From: Candidatus Nitrosotenuis uzonensis
GTDB taxonomy: Archaea > Thermoproteota > Nitrososphaeria > Nitrososphaerales > Nitrosopumilaceae
Direction: 5' to 3'
Length of the DNA stretch: 64,000 nucleotides
Assembly: GCF_000723185.1 (NCBI RefSeq)
Contig: NZ_CBTY010000001.1
Coordinates: forward strand, 1 to 64,000
This document shows, piece by piece, positions 35,323 through 44,123 of the stretch. The translations under genes and the position numbers were made by a program. How positions within the stretch are numbered: the first letter of the stretch is position 1; every line of letters begins with the position of its first letter. The notes under the pieces are model-generated. The model had not been told where the DNA came from. It saw nothing but the letters and a program-made list of their open reading frames with translations, and searched no databases.

Positions 35323-35496
35323 TGTTCAGTCTTGGGTTTGGTGCTGACTATAGTCAAGACATGGCATAAAATGACGAGCTTTATGACGCAAAGATGACAG
35401 AATGCAATGCGTGCAGTCTGCTTTTTGCGGCTGACCACAAAGTAGATCTCTGCCTACATTAGACAAATATTCGAATACGCCTGATACATCTGATGT

Positions 35497-36756
35497 TTAG
35501 CCGTCCTTTCCTTCTACCTCTTTTCTTGCGAGGCGCTCCGTGAACTTCCATCCGTATTTTATCACGTATGGAGAGATGAAAGTGGAGATAATTGTCATGG
35601 CGCCAACCATGGGAAGCACAAATGAACTAGTGGCGCCCACATCTACTCCTCCCTTTGCAGCAACAAGTGCAAGCTCGCCCCCTGATGAGGAAAGGCCCAC
35701 GCCTGTCTTGAGCGATGTGACCTTTCCAAGCTTTTGGGCTCTTGCGGATGCCCACACTGTGGAAAACTTTGCAACAAAAGAGACAAGCACCAAAATCACG
35801 GCAGGCACAATGAACATGGGCAGCAGCTTGATATCCATCAGAGCGCCAACTGAAATGAAGAAGAGGGCTGCAAACATGTCTCTAATTGGAGTGGCAAGCA
35901 CTTTGGTAGCCATTCTCATCCTGGAGCCTGCCACCAAAACACCAGCAAAGAATGCACCTGTTGCAACCGATATGTCTAGTCTGAATGCAATGAATGCAAG
36001 ACCAAAGGCTACTCCCAGTACACCTATGATCAATAACTCATCATGATTTGTTCTGCCGACCAAATCCACACATCTTGGAATTACCTTGGAGCCTACTATG
36101 ATGGCGCCCACAATGAAAGCAATTACCAGCGTGATGGAAACGCCGACCTCTGTAATGGAAAGGTTTCCAGTGGCTGCAACAGATTGCAGCACGGCAAGTA
36201 GCGAGATTATTATGACATCCTCTATCACTGCAATGCCGATGACAAGGTATGTTGCCTCGTCTTTTAGCATACCGAGCTCCTCTAGAACCCTCATTATGAT
36301 GACAGTGCTTGTCACTGATATTGCCAACGACAAAAACAAGCTATCAAAAAACGCAAATCCCATAGCTTGCGTCACTGCAAATCCTGCCATGAACGTGCCA
36401 GATGCTTCAACCACAGCTATGAATGTGGCCTTTTTTCCAATGTTTTTGAGCTTCTCAATTGGAAATTCCATGCCAATTACAAACAAGAGCAGGATGATTC
36501 CGATTTCTGCAAACACATGCAAAATGTCCACATTCACGATCAGGCTAAATGGAGGTGTATGCGGTCCTATGAGCATTCCTGCAATAATGTAAGCCATTAT
36601 CATTGGTTGCTTTAGCTTATATGAGATTAGCGCCATGATGGATGCAATTATCATAATTACTGCAAAATCCTGCACTATCAGCTCAGACGTTGAAGGAGTA
36701 GCAAAGACTTTGTCTAAAATAGGTCTTGACACCTGGGAGATGATATCAGACTCCAC
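35497..36756 (-). CDS. Kef-type Na+(K+)/H+ antiporter (CPA2)
   Basis: 419 residues with about twelve membrane helices. CPA2 hallmarks: YIIAGMLIGPHTPPFSL, FAEIGIILLLFVIGMEF, the paired unwound-helix region RLDISVATGAFFAGVLVAGS and FISVGALMDIKLL. No C-terminal TrkA-N (KTN/RCK) domain, unlike KefB/C, only a short charged tail. Exchanges monovalent cations for protons. Convergent with the receiver gene across a 174-nt gap that holds no convincing gene. Confidence 0.94.
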   Translation of the reverse strand: MESDIISQVSRPILDKVFATPSTSELIVQDFAVIMIIASIMALISYKLKQPMIMAYIIAGMLIGPHTPPFSLIVNVDILHVFAEIGIILLLFVIGMEFPIEKLKNIGKKATFIAVVEASGTFMAGFAVTQAMGFAFFDSLFLSLAISVTSTVIIMRVLEELGMLKDEATYLVIGIAVIEDVIIISLLAVLQSVAATGNLSITEVGVSITLVIAFIVGAIIVGSKVIPRCVDLVGRTNHDELLIIGVLGVAFGLAFIAFRLDISVATGAFFAGVLVAGSRMRMATKVLATPIRDMFAALFFISVGALMDIKLLPMFIVPAVILVLVSFVAKFSTVWASARAQKLGKVTSLKTGVGLSSSGGELALVAAKGGVDVGATSSFVLPMVGAMTIISTFISPYVIKYGWKFTERLARKEVEGKDG

Positions 36757-36882
36757 ACATTCTGCTCACATTCATGTTACATAAATCATATGAATTTTCG
36801 ATTTCAGCAAAATTCTCAGCACTGATAATCAGAAATGAACATCGAGTTTTGGTACTAAATATTTGTATTTTGTATTACCTGT

Positions 36883-37161
36883 ATGGTAGGACAGAACGCA
36901 ATATTTGCTGCAGTCGTAATAGGTATAGCAGTGACCGTATTTGGTGTATTTGTCTGGCCTTTTTGGAACCTGATTCCAAGCTATGTTACCGAAGAAGTAC
37001 TTGTAGTCTATGTGGACGATCAGGGAAGATGCGTTGCGCAAACTGCAGATAACTATCTTGTGCCAATAGGCAAATGCGACGCAAAACAGGGAGAGATAAT
37101 CACAACAGAGTATGATGTCAAAATCAAAGAACGTCTAGTCCAGTCCATCAGGCGGCTCTGA
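36883..37161 (+). CDS. Small membrane-anchored protein
   Basis: 92 residues: one N-terminal membrane helix (~8-30) with two Trp/Phe-rich residues at its end (WPFWNLIP), then a ~60-residue beta-strand domain with two Cys (RCVAQT; GKCDAKQG) that could pair, outside the membrane. TAAATATT 23-24 nt before the ATG supports the start. Function not recognised; lies upstream of pstS. Confidence 0.65.
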   Translation: MVGQNAIFAAVVIGIAVTVFGVFVWPFWNLIPSYVTEEVLVVYVDDQGRCVAQTADNYLVPIGKCDAKQGEIITTEYDVKIKERLVQSIRRL

Positions 37162-37284
37162 TCCATTTTTTTAATATTGGAACTGCAGGTATCTATACAG
37201 AGCCCTATATAGAAAATATTGTTTTACTGAAAAACCGTAATCTATAGTGGGCTTACAGAAATAAAGTACAATGTGAGCACATAC

Positions 37285-38793
37285 ATGAAAGTTTTCAAAG
37301 CCGCAGTGGTTTTTGCAATCTTATTTGGTGCAATGCTCTCGCAAACGGCTATTGCGCAAAGCGAGTTTACCATAACTGGCGCAGGAGCCACTTTCCCGTT
37401 CCCACTAATTGATCTGTGGCGTGTAAAGTACAACCAGGAACATCCAAACATCACTTTGAATTACCAGTCAATAGGGAGCGGCGGCGGCGTAAAACAACAC
37501 ATAGAAAACACAGTTAACTTTGCCGCAAGCGATGCGCCGCTTACTACAAACGAGATGAATCTAGTTCCAGACTCGCTACACATACCTATGACAATAGGCG
37601 GCGTGACAGTAAGCTATAATATTCCTGAGGTTCCAAGCAGTGGACTGAGACTTACTGGAGAAAATGTGGCAGACATATACCTTGGTAAGATAAAAAAATG
37701 GAATGACCCTGCGATACGGGAAAACAATCCTGATCTGAATCTTCCAGACAGGGATATTTTGGTGGCGCGTCGCTCTGATGGCTCGGGAACAACACACGTC
37801 TTTACGGAATATCTTCACCTGGTCAGTCAGGAATGGGACCAGAAGGTCGGATTTGGAAAGAGCGTTCCTTGGCCGGTGGGAGTTGGTGCTGCAGGAAACG
37901 AGGGAGTTGCAGCTACTGTGAGGACAACTCCGTACTCGGTAGGATACGTGGAGCTTGCATACGCATTCCAAAATAAAATGACATACGCGTATATTTTGAA
38001 TGGCGATGGTACTGCATTCGTAGAGCCAACACTTGACACTTTATCTGCGGCCGCAGCAGGCGCAGCGCCAAGTCTTCCTGCCGCACACGAAAACTGGGAG
38101 GGCATCACAATCAACAATGCGCCGGGGCCTAACTCGTACCCGATAACCAGCTTTTCGTACTTTTTGATACACCAGAATATGGATGTGTCAACAAAGAGCA
38201 AAGAACACGCAGCCGAAACTGTGAATTTTATAAGATGGACAATAACAAACGGCCAAAAACATTCGCCTGAACTACTGTATGTGCCGATTCCAAGCGAAGT
38301 AACAGAAATCGGCTTGCGTGGACTTGAGCGCGTTACGTATAACGGTCAGAGTTTATCGGAAACACAACCGACGATACATGAGGCAAAACCGGATTCCTCA
38401 CAGGGAGGTGGGTGCCTGATTGCAACTGCCGCATACGGTTCGGAACTTGCACCGCAAGTGCAGATGTTGCGCGAAATACGGGACGGAGTTTTGCTTAATA
38501 CTAAATCTGGCACACACTTTATGTCTGGATTCAATGTACTATACTATACGTTCAGCCCCGCAGTGGCAGACCTTGAGCGTGACCAACCTGTTTTCAAAGA
38601 GTTTGTCAAGATTGCAATAACACCAATGTTGTTGACACTTTCGGTTCTAAATTATGTTGATATTGATTCAGAACAGGAAATGCTCGGATACGGCATAGGA
38701 ATAATATTGCTAAATCTTGGAATCTATTTTGTAGCACCGACCACCTTGATTATTGCAAGAAAATCTTTTGCTACAAGAAAGAAGCGATTCTAG
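37285..38793 (+). CDS. pstS: Phosphate-binding protein PstS with CFI-box membrane anchor
   Basis: About 502 residues. Signal peptide (KVFKAAVVFAILFGAMLSQTAIAQ) supports ATG 37285 over GTG 37273. Residues ~30-345 are the PstS phosphate-binding fold: ITGAGATFPFPLIDLW, YQSIGSGGG, SDAPLT, RRSDGSGTTHVF. From residue 377 there is a 'CLIATAAYGS' box, the CFI-box seen at the C-terminus of many thaumarchaeal secreted proteins, then two membrane helices (~420-440, ~455-485) and a basic tail. So phosphate capture is tethered to the membrane. No pstCAB genes adjoin it. Confidence 0.92.
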   Translation: MKVFKAAVVFAILFGAMLSQTAIAQSEFTITGAGATFPFPLIDLWRVKYNQEHPNITLNYQSIGSGGGVKQHIENTVNFAASDAPLTTNEMNLVPDSLHIPMTIGGVTVSYNIPEVPSSGLRLTGENVADIYLGKIKKWNDPAIRENNPDLNLPDRDILVARRSDGSGTTHVFTEYLHLVSQEWDQKVGFGKSVPWPVGVGAAGNEGVAATVRTTPYSVGYVELAYAFQNKMTYAYILNGDGTAFVEPTLDTLSAAAAGAAPSLPAAHENWEGITINNAPGPNSYPITSFSYFLIHQNMDVSTKSKEHAAETVNFIRWTITNGQKHSPELLYVPIPSEVTEIGLRGLERVTYNGQSLSETQPTIHEAKPDSSQGGGCLIATAAYGSELAPQVQMLREIRDGVLLNTKSGTHFMSGFNVLYYTFSPAVADLERDQPVFKEFVKIAITPMLLTLSVLNYVDIDSEQEMLGYGIGIILLNLGIYFVAPTTLIIARKSFATRKKRF

Positions 38794-38807
38794 TCCTTCT
38801 GCCTGAC

Positions 38808-38824
38808 AAAACAGATACTGTTTT
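38808..38824. repeat. Perfect inverted repeat between pstS and phnD
   Basis: AAAACAG-ATA-CTGTTTT, 7-bp arms with a 3-nt loop, 15 nt after the pstS stop and ~40 nt before the phnD TATA box. Could be an operator for phnDCE or a weak terminator hairpin. Confidence 0.4.
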
Positions 38825-38861
38825 CGGTGTATGGTCTAAAACTATAGAATCTTCTTACGGA

Positions 38862-38869
38862 TTTAAATA
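38862..38869 (+). promoter_or_regulatory. TATA box of phnDCE
   Basis: TTTAAATA centred 26-27 nt before the phnD ATG at 38892. Confidence 0.6.
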
Positions 38870-38891
38870 ACGATTCAAATTCACGCATGGC

Positions 38892-39854
38892 ATGAACAAA
38901 CTCTACGCAATAATTCCAATAATTTTGGCCGCTGGAATCGGTATAGGATATGGAATATTCGTAGCAGCAGACAGTGGTGTTAGCACAGTGCAGACTCCTA
39001 CCAAACAAATCGTAACTCTTGCAATCCAGCCAACAGCTCAGGCAAGTGATATTGAATCACAAGCAAAAGAGCTTGAACAGTTTCTGGAACAAAAAACTGG
39101 TTATGACATACAAATCTACGTACCAACTTCGTACGCAGGTGTAGTGGAGGCACTGCGATTTGGAAAAGCAGACATGGCGTTTATGAGCGCATGGCCATCA
39201 TACCTTGCAGTGCAAAAGGCCGGAGCTACACTAGAGCTTGCAGAAGTACGCGAGGTCGTCATAGGTGACACACTGACTGCAGAAACATACTATTACTCTT
39301 ATTGGGTGGTTCCAAAGGATTCCCCGTATAACACACTTGAAGATTTGCGTGGCAAGAGCGCGGCATTTCCAAGCCCACTGTCAACATCAGGATACGTGAC
39401 TCCGATGAAGACTTTGGTGGAGACTGGACTTGTAACGGTGGAACCTGGAAAAGAGATTGATCCGAAAACATACTTTTCAGATGTCGTCTTTGCAGGCGGT
39501 TACGGACAAGCTTGGGAAGCACTAAAGAACAAACGAGTTGATGTTAGCATAATCGCAGGCGATGTAAGCGAGAAATTGTACAGAGAAGTAAGAGATGGCA
39601 CCAAAGTGATTCATGAGCAAGGTCCGATTCCATCGCACGGTGTGGTGTTTAGCAAGGACATGGATGCAACTGCAAAAAGCAAGGTAAAAGCAGCACTACT
39701 AGAGCTTGGCAAAGATGAAAGCTCAAAACAAATCATGAGAAAGCTCATATCTGCCATATTTGTGGGCTTCCGCGAGACGACTGCAGACCAACACCTTGGA
39801 AACCTCCAGGATGCGCTCAATCTGACCGGTTTGAAATATACAGAGAGAGTATAG
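38892..39854 (+). CDS. phnD: Phosphonate/phosphite ABC transporter, substrate-binding protein
   Basis: 320 residues, exported: N-terminal hydrophobic segment (KLYAIIPIILAAGIGIGYGIF) is a signal or anchor. PhnD fold features: VTLAIQPTAQASDIE, LEQFLEQKTGYDIQIYVPTSYAGVVEAL, ADMAFMSAWPSYL, SPLSTSGYVTP and GRDGTKVIHEQGPIPSHGVV-like end. Binds phosphonate, phosphite or phosphate outside the cell. First gene of phnD-phnC-phnE; leaderless. Confidence 0.93.
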   Translation: MNKLYAIIPIILAAGIGIGYGIFVAADSGVSTVQTPTKQIVTLAIQPTAQASDIESQAKELEQFLEQKTGYDIQIYVPTSYAGVVEALRFGKADMAFMSAWPSYLAVQKAGATLELAEVREVVIGDTLTAETYYYSYWVVPKDSPYNTLEDLRGKSAAFPSPLSTSGYVTPMKTLVETGLVTVEPGKEIDPKTYFSDVVFAGGYGQAWEALKNKRVDVSIIAGDVSEKLYREVRDGTKVIHEQGPIPSHGVVFSKDMDATAKSKVKAALLELGKDESSKQIMRKLISAIFVGFRETTADQHLGNLQDALNLTGLKYTERV

Positions 39855-39865
39855 TCAGGAACCAT

Positions 39866-40588
39866 ATGTCTGATGCGCTCAGCATGAACTCAGTTCAGCT
39901 GGTCATTAACAACAGAAAGATACTCAACAACCTCTCAATGTCAGTTCCGCATGGCAGCGCAGTTACGATAATGGGGCCCAATGGGGCTGGAAAGACCACA
40001 TTGCTTCGTGTAGCACTAGGGCTTGTAAAACCCACCGCAGGAGACTTGCATATTTTTGGGAATAGGGGTTTTGACAAGGAAAATCGCAAACTTCTTGGAT
40101 ACATTCCACAAAATCTGGGGCTTGTAGGCGAGCTAAGCGTTTTCTCAAATGTCATGATCGGCGCCATAAAGAGAATGCCAAGATGGCGCTCCATTGCAGG
40201 TGTGTATACAAAAGATCTTGTCACTGAAGCATACTCGTTAATGTATGACTTGAAGGTCTCCCACCTGATGAACACCAAAGTGAAAAAATTAAGCGGTGGT
40301 GAAAAACAAAGAGTAGCAATAGCACGAACTCTGATACAAAAACCATCGATTATACTTGCAGATGAGATGACAGCCAGTCTTGACTTTAAGGCAGCAGTGG
40401 CAGTAATGGATATTTTTGCAGAGATTAAAGAAAAAATGGGAATCACACTACTGATGACGCACCACAACCCTGAGATTGCGCGGATGTACAGCGATAATGT
40501 ACTTATCATGATGAACGGCAGGATAGAGAAAAATATCCAATCAAAGGATCTTACAAAAGAAGCGGTGGAAGACCTGTATGAGACCTAG
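39866..40588 (+). CDS. phnC: Phosphonate ABC transporter ATP-binding protein
   Basis: 240 residues. Walker A GPNGAGKTTLLRVALG, Q-loop YIPQNLGLVGELSVFSNVMIG, signature LSGGEKQRVAIARTLI, Walker B IILADEMTASLD, H-loop TLLMTHHNPEIA. GELSVFSNVMIGAI is a PhnC-type segment. Overlaps phnE by 11 nt. Confidence 0.94.
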   Translation: MSDALSMNSVQLVINNRKILNNLSMSVPHGSAVTIMGPNGAGKTTLLRVALGLVKPTAGDLHIFGNRGFDKENRKLLGYIPQNLGLVGELSVFSNVMIGAIKRMPRWRSIAGVYTKDLVTEAYSLMYDLKVSHLMNTKVKKLSGGEKQRVAIARTLIQKPSIILADEMTASLDFKAAVAVMDIFAEIKEKMGITLLMTHHNPEIARMYSDNVLIMMNGRIEKNIQSKDLTKEAVEDLYET

Positions 40589-41336
40589 CCGATTCCAGTA
40601 TGCGTGGATAGTACTGGTACTGGTAATAGTCGGGAGCTCAGTACATATGGGATTTAATCCTCTCTCGATATTGCAAGATGCCAACAACTCTGCAACAATA
40701 ATTGGCGAATTGCTCCAGTTTGACTTTAGCGTAGGCGACAAGGTGTTCTTCTCGCTAATTGAGACTCTTGAGATGGCGTTAATTGGCTCAAGTCTTGGAT
40801 TTGCATTGTCGATACCTGCAGCGCTGCTTGCCGCAAGGAACATCTCACCCTCCTTTATGAGTGCCATATTCAGGGGACTGCTTGGGATTCTCTGGTCCAT
40901 GCCTCCATTATTGTGGGCAATCTTACTCGTGGTGATAGTTGGACTTGGGCCGACTGCGGGAATCTTCGCAATAACGTTATACATAATGGGACTGAGTGGC
41001 AAATACCTGTATGAGATTTATGAATCACAGAATGCAGCGGCATACGATACAATGCATGTCCTTGGAGCAACTAGGATGCAGATTGCCAAGTTTGTAACAA
41101 TCCCGGAGGCGCTGCCACACATGAGCAACCAATATCTCTTCCTTCTTGCATACAGCGTAAGGGAATCCTCAATACTGGGCCTTGTAGGTGCAGGCGGAAT
41201 AGGATTTTACATAATACATCATCTTGAGAGTCTCAACTATGGTAAGGCAGCGCCATTCATACTTGCAATACTGGCAGTAACGCTTGGAATGGATTATCTT
41301 AGCACCAAACTCAGAAAGAAACTGGTGCACAACTAA
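40578..41336 (+). CDS. phnE: Phosphonate ABC transporter permease
   Basis: 252 residues with about six membrane helices. EAA-type loop DTMHVLGATRMQIAKFVTIPEALP is intact, N-terminal KVFFSLIETLEMALIGSSLG and RESSILGLVGAGGIGFYI are typical of PhnE. No catabolic phn (C-P lyase) genes follow, so the cargo could also be phosphite or phosphate. Abuts the convergent secreted-protein gene with no gap. Confidence 0.94.
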   Translation: MRPSRFQYAWIVLVLVIVGSSVHMGFNPLSILQDANNSATIIGELLQFDFSVGDKVFFSLIETLEMALIGSSLGFALSIPAALLAARNISPSFMSAIFRGLLGILWSMPPLLWAILLVVIVGLGPTAGIFAITLYIMGLSGKYLYEIYESQNAAAYDTMHVLGATRMQIAKFVTIPEALPHMSNQYLFLLAYSVRESSILGLVGAGGIGFYIIHHLESLNYGKAAPFILAILAVTLGMDYLSTKLRKKLVHN

Positions 41337-42596
41337 CTATTCTGCCTTGTATGCCTTGTACAGGCTCTGATAGTACATTGCCTTTGTTGCCACAATGTCT
41401 GCTCTGAGAGCTGTTATCTCTTCTGTTAACTGGTGGATTCTTTTTGGGTCTGGGTTTATCGTGTTCTGGGTCAGGTTGGTAAGCTCGGCCCTTGCCTGAC
41501 TAATCTTTGACTCTAGCTCCCTTATCGTGCTCTCAAGTGCGATTGTGTCGGAGACAGAGTCGACAAAGCTGGCAGTTATGCTTTCTTGCAAGGTGGCATC
41601 TATCTTGGCACCAGTTTTGTAGCACGTGTTGGCAATTACCTTGTTGAGCTTAAGCGTACTCTGCTTTCTATCCGATGAGAGGCTTATCATCGGATCTGAA
41701 ATCGGGTTATTTCCAGCGCACACTTCAAGTGCCACATCAAAGACGCCCTCCGTTCTTGCAGGAGTCAGAGAAATTATCTTCACGGAACGCTCTGTTATAT
41801 CAGAGCCAGTGAATGAGACTTTAGACTGCTGTACGGTCTTTGATTTTGGCACATCATACAACACAAAATAATATCGGTTCAGGTCATCCTTGAGGTCGCT
41901 AATTGACTGTCTCAGCTGACTAATTTTCGCTATGCTCTCATCCATTCTCTGCTTTTTTATCTCTCCGTCCTGCTCTGCTAGGATCGTGGCAAATTTCATT
42001 CGCTCCTCTTCGAGCTGTAATATTGATCTCTCAATGTCTGATCTTACAGAGGCTATCTTTGCAATAATACTGTCCTGATTTCTTAGCTCCGATTGAATGG
42101 ATTCGTCGTCTATTGCTATTATGGTTGCTGCAGATATGATACAAGAGTTTGCCGTAACGTCGGCAGATATTATCACAGTCTTTGTCTCTATGTCTGATTT
42201 TATGATTACCTCTGGCGCCACAAGGTCAATTGAGCCTGCGCAGATCTCAAATATGTGGTCATATACCGCGGTGGTGCTCTTTTTAACGCCGACACCTTCT
42301 ACTTTGGTAGTTGAGATCGGCTTTATCGTATCGTTAATCTCTGTTGTCTGTACCTGCCTGCCAGGGGCTTCCTGCCAACCTCTTTTGACAAGCGTCTCAA
42401 CTGACGAGCTCTTCACGCAAGCGGACTTGTTCTTTGCATGGTCTACTATCCTGACAAGTCCGTCATTGCATACAACCTCTGAGGGAATTATTCCTGCATT
42501 TAACTGGCGTATCGGAGATATTGCATCCCCGTACGCGCTATTCACTAGAAAAATACTTGCAATCAAGAACACCGGGAGGAAAAAAACTGCTTTCAT
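41337..42596 (-). CDS. Secreted protein with duplicated Cys domain and coiled coils
   Basis: 419 residues. Signal peptide 1-23. Residues 40-75 have the VVCNDGLVRIV...ACVKSSSVETLVKRGW motif that recurs in thaumarchaeal surface proteins. Then a duplication: Cys domain A (~113-162, C119/C152: EICAGSIDL...VTANSCIISAATI) plus coiled coil (~164-242), and Cys domain B (~285-340, C293/C325: EVCAGNNPI...VIANTCYKTGAKI) plus coiled coil (~350-417). The equal Cys spacing (33 and 32) suggests a disulfide in each. Likely an extracellular oligomeric or spacer protein; function unknown. Confidence 0.8.
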   Translation of the reverse strand: MKAVFFLPVFLIASIFLVNSAYGDAISPIRQLNAGIIPSEVVCNDGLVRIVDHAKNKSACVKSSSVETLVKRGWQEAPGRQVQTTEINDTIKPISTTKVEGVGVKKSTTAVYDHIFEICAGSIDLVAPEVIIKSDIETKTVIISADVTANSCIISAATIIAIDDESIQSELRNQDSIIAKIASVRSDIERSILQLEEERMKFATILAEQDGEIKKQRMDESIAKISQLRQSISDLKDDLNRYYFVLYDVPKSKTVQQSKVSFTGSDITERSVKIISLTPARTEGVFDVALEVCAGNNPISDPMISLSSDRKQSTLKLNKVIANTCYKTGAKIDATLQESITASFVDSVSDTIALESTIRELESKISQARAELTNLTQNTINPDPKRIHQLTEEITALRADIVATKAMYYQSLYKAYKAE

Positions 42597-42646
42597 GGAA
42601 AATGCACGATACCATCGCTAAAAAATGTTATGCAGCACGGATTTTC

Positions 42647-43606
42647 CTAAATTATTATTATGTGATTTTCCACAAGGTATTCTATTCCACGCAAAAAGTC
42701 CTCCTCTGTTATGTGTCCGTCAGAGTACCATCTTGCGTTGTTTTTGAACCAGTTGGGAATTGTGTTATCCGCGCCGCCTGCTACTGGAATGTGGCCATCG
42801 ATTGTGATTATTCCCTGTTTTATGAGCTCAGATATCCTCGAAGCAAACTGCGCATCATCAATAGCACCTGTCGCCCACCATCTTGCATACTGTTTTACCC
42901 AGCTTGGGACCAGCACCTTTACCTCTTCTGGGACTCCTACCACATCATGTATGGTCTTTTCTGGGAACTGCAAGTCAAACCATTCCTGAAATGCAGCTTC
43001 GTGTGTGTATCGCTCGATATAATATTGTGGAGAGTACTGAGGGTCAGGAAATCCTGCAACATGTGTATGTCTGTAGCCTACTATCTCATATATGGTATGA
43101 CCAGCAAATATGGAGTCAAACCATGCCTTGAATTCCGGCTCATTGTCATATCTGTCATAATAGTGCTGTGGCGGCTGCGTAATGTCTGGGAATCCCTTTA
43201 TGGTTATTTTCGGTTTTACAGGCTGCATGGGCTGCACTTGCTTATTTTCTTCAACTGACTCTTGACGTACAGGTTTTGTGTATTGGAATGATTTTTCTGC
43301 AGTCTGTCCTTGGTATGATACCATAACCGTGTATGTGCCAGATTGCTGCCACTTTGGGCCTTCTGCCTCGAAGGTAGATGAGAATGAGCCTGACTGACTT
43401 GGGAATATCTGGTTTATGCCAACAATGTCTGTCTGGCTCCTGAGCTGTATTAACACAAACATGCCTTGCTCGTACTGAACTTTGCCGGAGATTCTGATAG
43501 TATCTCCTTCGATATATGATTGCTTGTCAAGCATGATGAGCGGCTCTGCAAAAGCATTTACAAATGAGACTAGTCCAAGAACCATTATCAACAACAAATA
43601 TTTCAT
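42647..43606 (-). CDS. Secreted multi-repeat protein with WKxxARWW modules
   Basis: 319 residues. Signal peptide 1-20. Residues ~22-110 form a beta-sandwich (DKQSYIEGDTIRISGKV; GTYTVMVSYQGQTAEKSF). Next come two ~40-residue repeats (FPDITQPPQHYYDRYDNEPE... and FPDPQYSPQYYIERYTHEAA...), then two helical modules (VPSWVKQYARWWATGAIDD; IPNWFKNNARWYSDGHITEE), each ending in GI/II strands, a module widespread in thaumarchaeal exported proteins. Cell-surface role is inferred. Upstream of the Cys/coiled-coil gene on the same strand (50 nt gap). Confidence 0.82.
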   Translation of the reverse strand: MKYLLLIMVLGLVSFVNAFAEPLIMLDKQSYIEGDTIRISGKVQYEQGMFVLIQLRSQTDIVGINQIFPSQSGSFSSTFEAEGPKWQQSGTYTVMVSYQGQTAEKSFQYTKPVRQESVEENKQVQPMQPVKPKITIKGFPDITQPPQHYYDRYDNEPEFKAWFDSIFAGHTIYEIVGYRHTHVAGFPDPQYSPQYYIERYTHEAAFQEWFDLQFPEKTIHDVVGVPEEVKVLVPSWVKQYARWWATGAIDDAQFASRISELIKQGIITIDGHIPVAGGADNTIPNWFKNNARWYSDGHITEEDFLRGIEYLVENHIIII

Positions 43607-44123
43607 TATCTTCTAGTCCTATGTGGGTGTTCGTTGAAATTACATACTTAAGCATTATTCATGATTTGTGGTATGCTATGTGATCCAAATAGTTCCTATT
43701 CGTTAGAGATGTACGTTATACGATCTCGGACATATCTTGTTTTTTTGTTGTGTTTTTTGCGATCGCAGTACATACACTGACAGTAACAGAAATGTCTGGC
43801 CTAACAACTACGACAACGAGTAATGCTAGTTGAAGAGGAAAAGATAATCATCACTCACAATTCAGGCAATTAAACGCAGGGATCTACTTGAATCAAATGC
43901 AACGTCGATCTTGTGCTGACACCAAAATTTGGTAGCGGTTGCCTGCATATTTGACTGAGTGCATGGCAATCTTATTGTCAACCGTAGTTGGATGGCCATC
44001 TGACTAGGATACTGCGTATACTAAAAAGATGAAATTCGTTTTGTGAAATTTTTTTAAAAAAACCAAACATGTTTTAGCAGCTGCACGGATCGTGGTTATT
44101 AATCAGCATGAGAATCTAAACGC
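43607..44123. other. 517-nt intergenic region with inverted repeats
   Basis: No convincing ORF. Visible structure: ACCAAA-A-TTTGGT at 43921-43933 and a stem TTGCCTGCA (43939-43947)/TGCATGGCAA (43960-43969) just after it; T-runs near 43739-43755 and 44041-44055; a TTATTAA at 44096 about 25 nt before the next ATG. A non-coding RNA or regulatory element is possible. Confidence 0.45.

Noticed and set aside
35394-35462. 22-codon ORF with a CxxC pair in the gap after the CheY-like gene
   Set aside because: Short, no promoter signal; a chance ORF is as likely.
35540-36592. Two 168-residue plus-strand ORFs opposite the antiporter gene
   Set aside because: Antisense shadows of a long membrane-protein gene; low-complexity Met/Ser/Thr composition and no starts or promoters.
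39895-40509. 204-residue minus-strand ORF
   Set aside because: Antisense to phnC, which has all ABC ATPase motifs.
42521-43258. 245-residue plus-strand ORF
   Set aside because: Antisense to the secreted-repeat gene; Cys/Tyr-rich translation typical of a shadow.
43836-43880. Minus-strand C/D box RNA (GTGATGA with CTGA)
   Set aside because: Only D'/C'-like boxes found; no outer C/D pair or stem.
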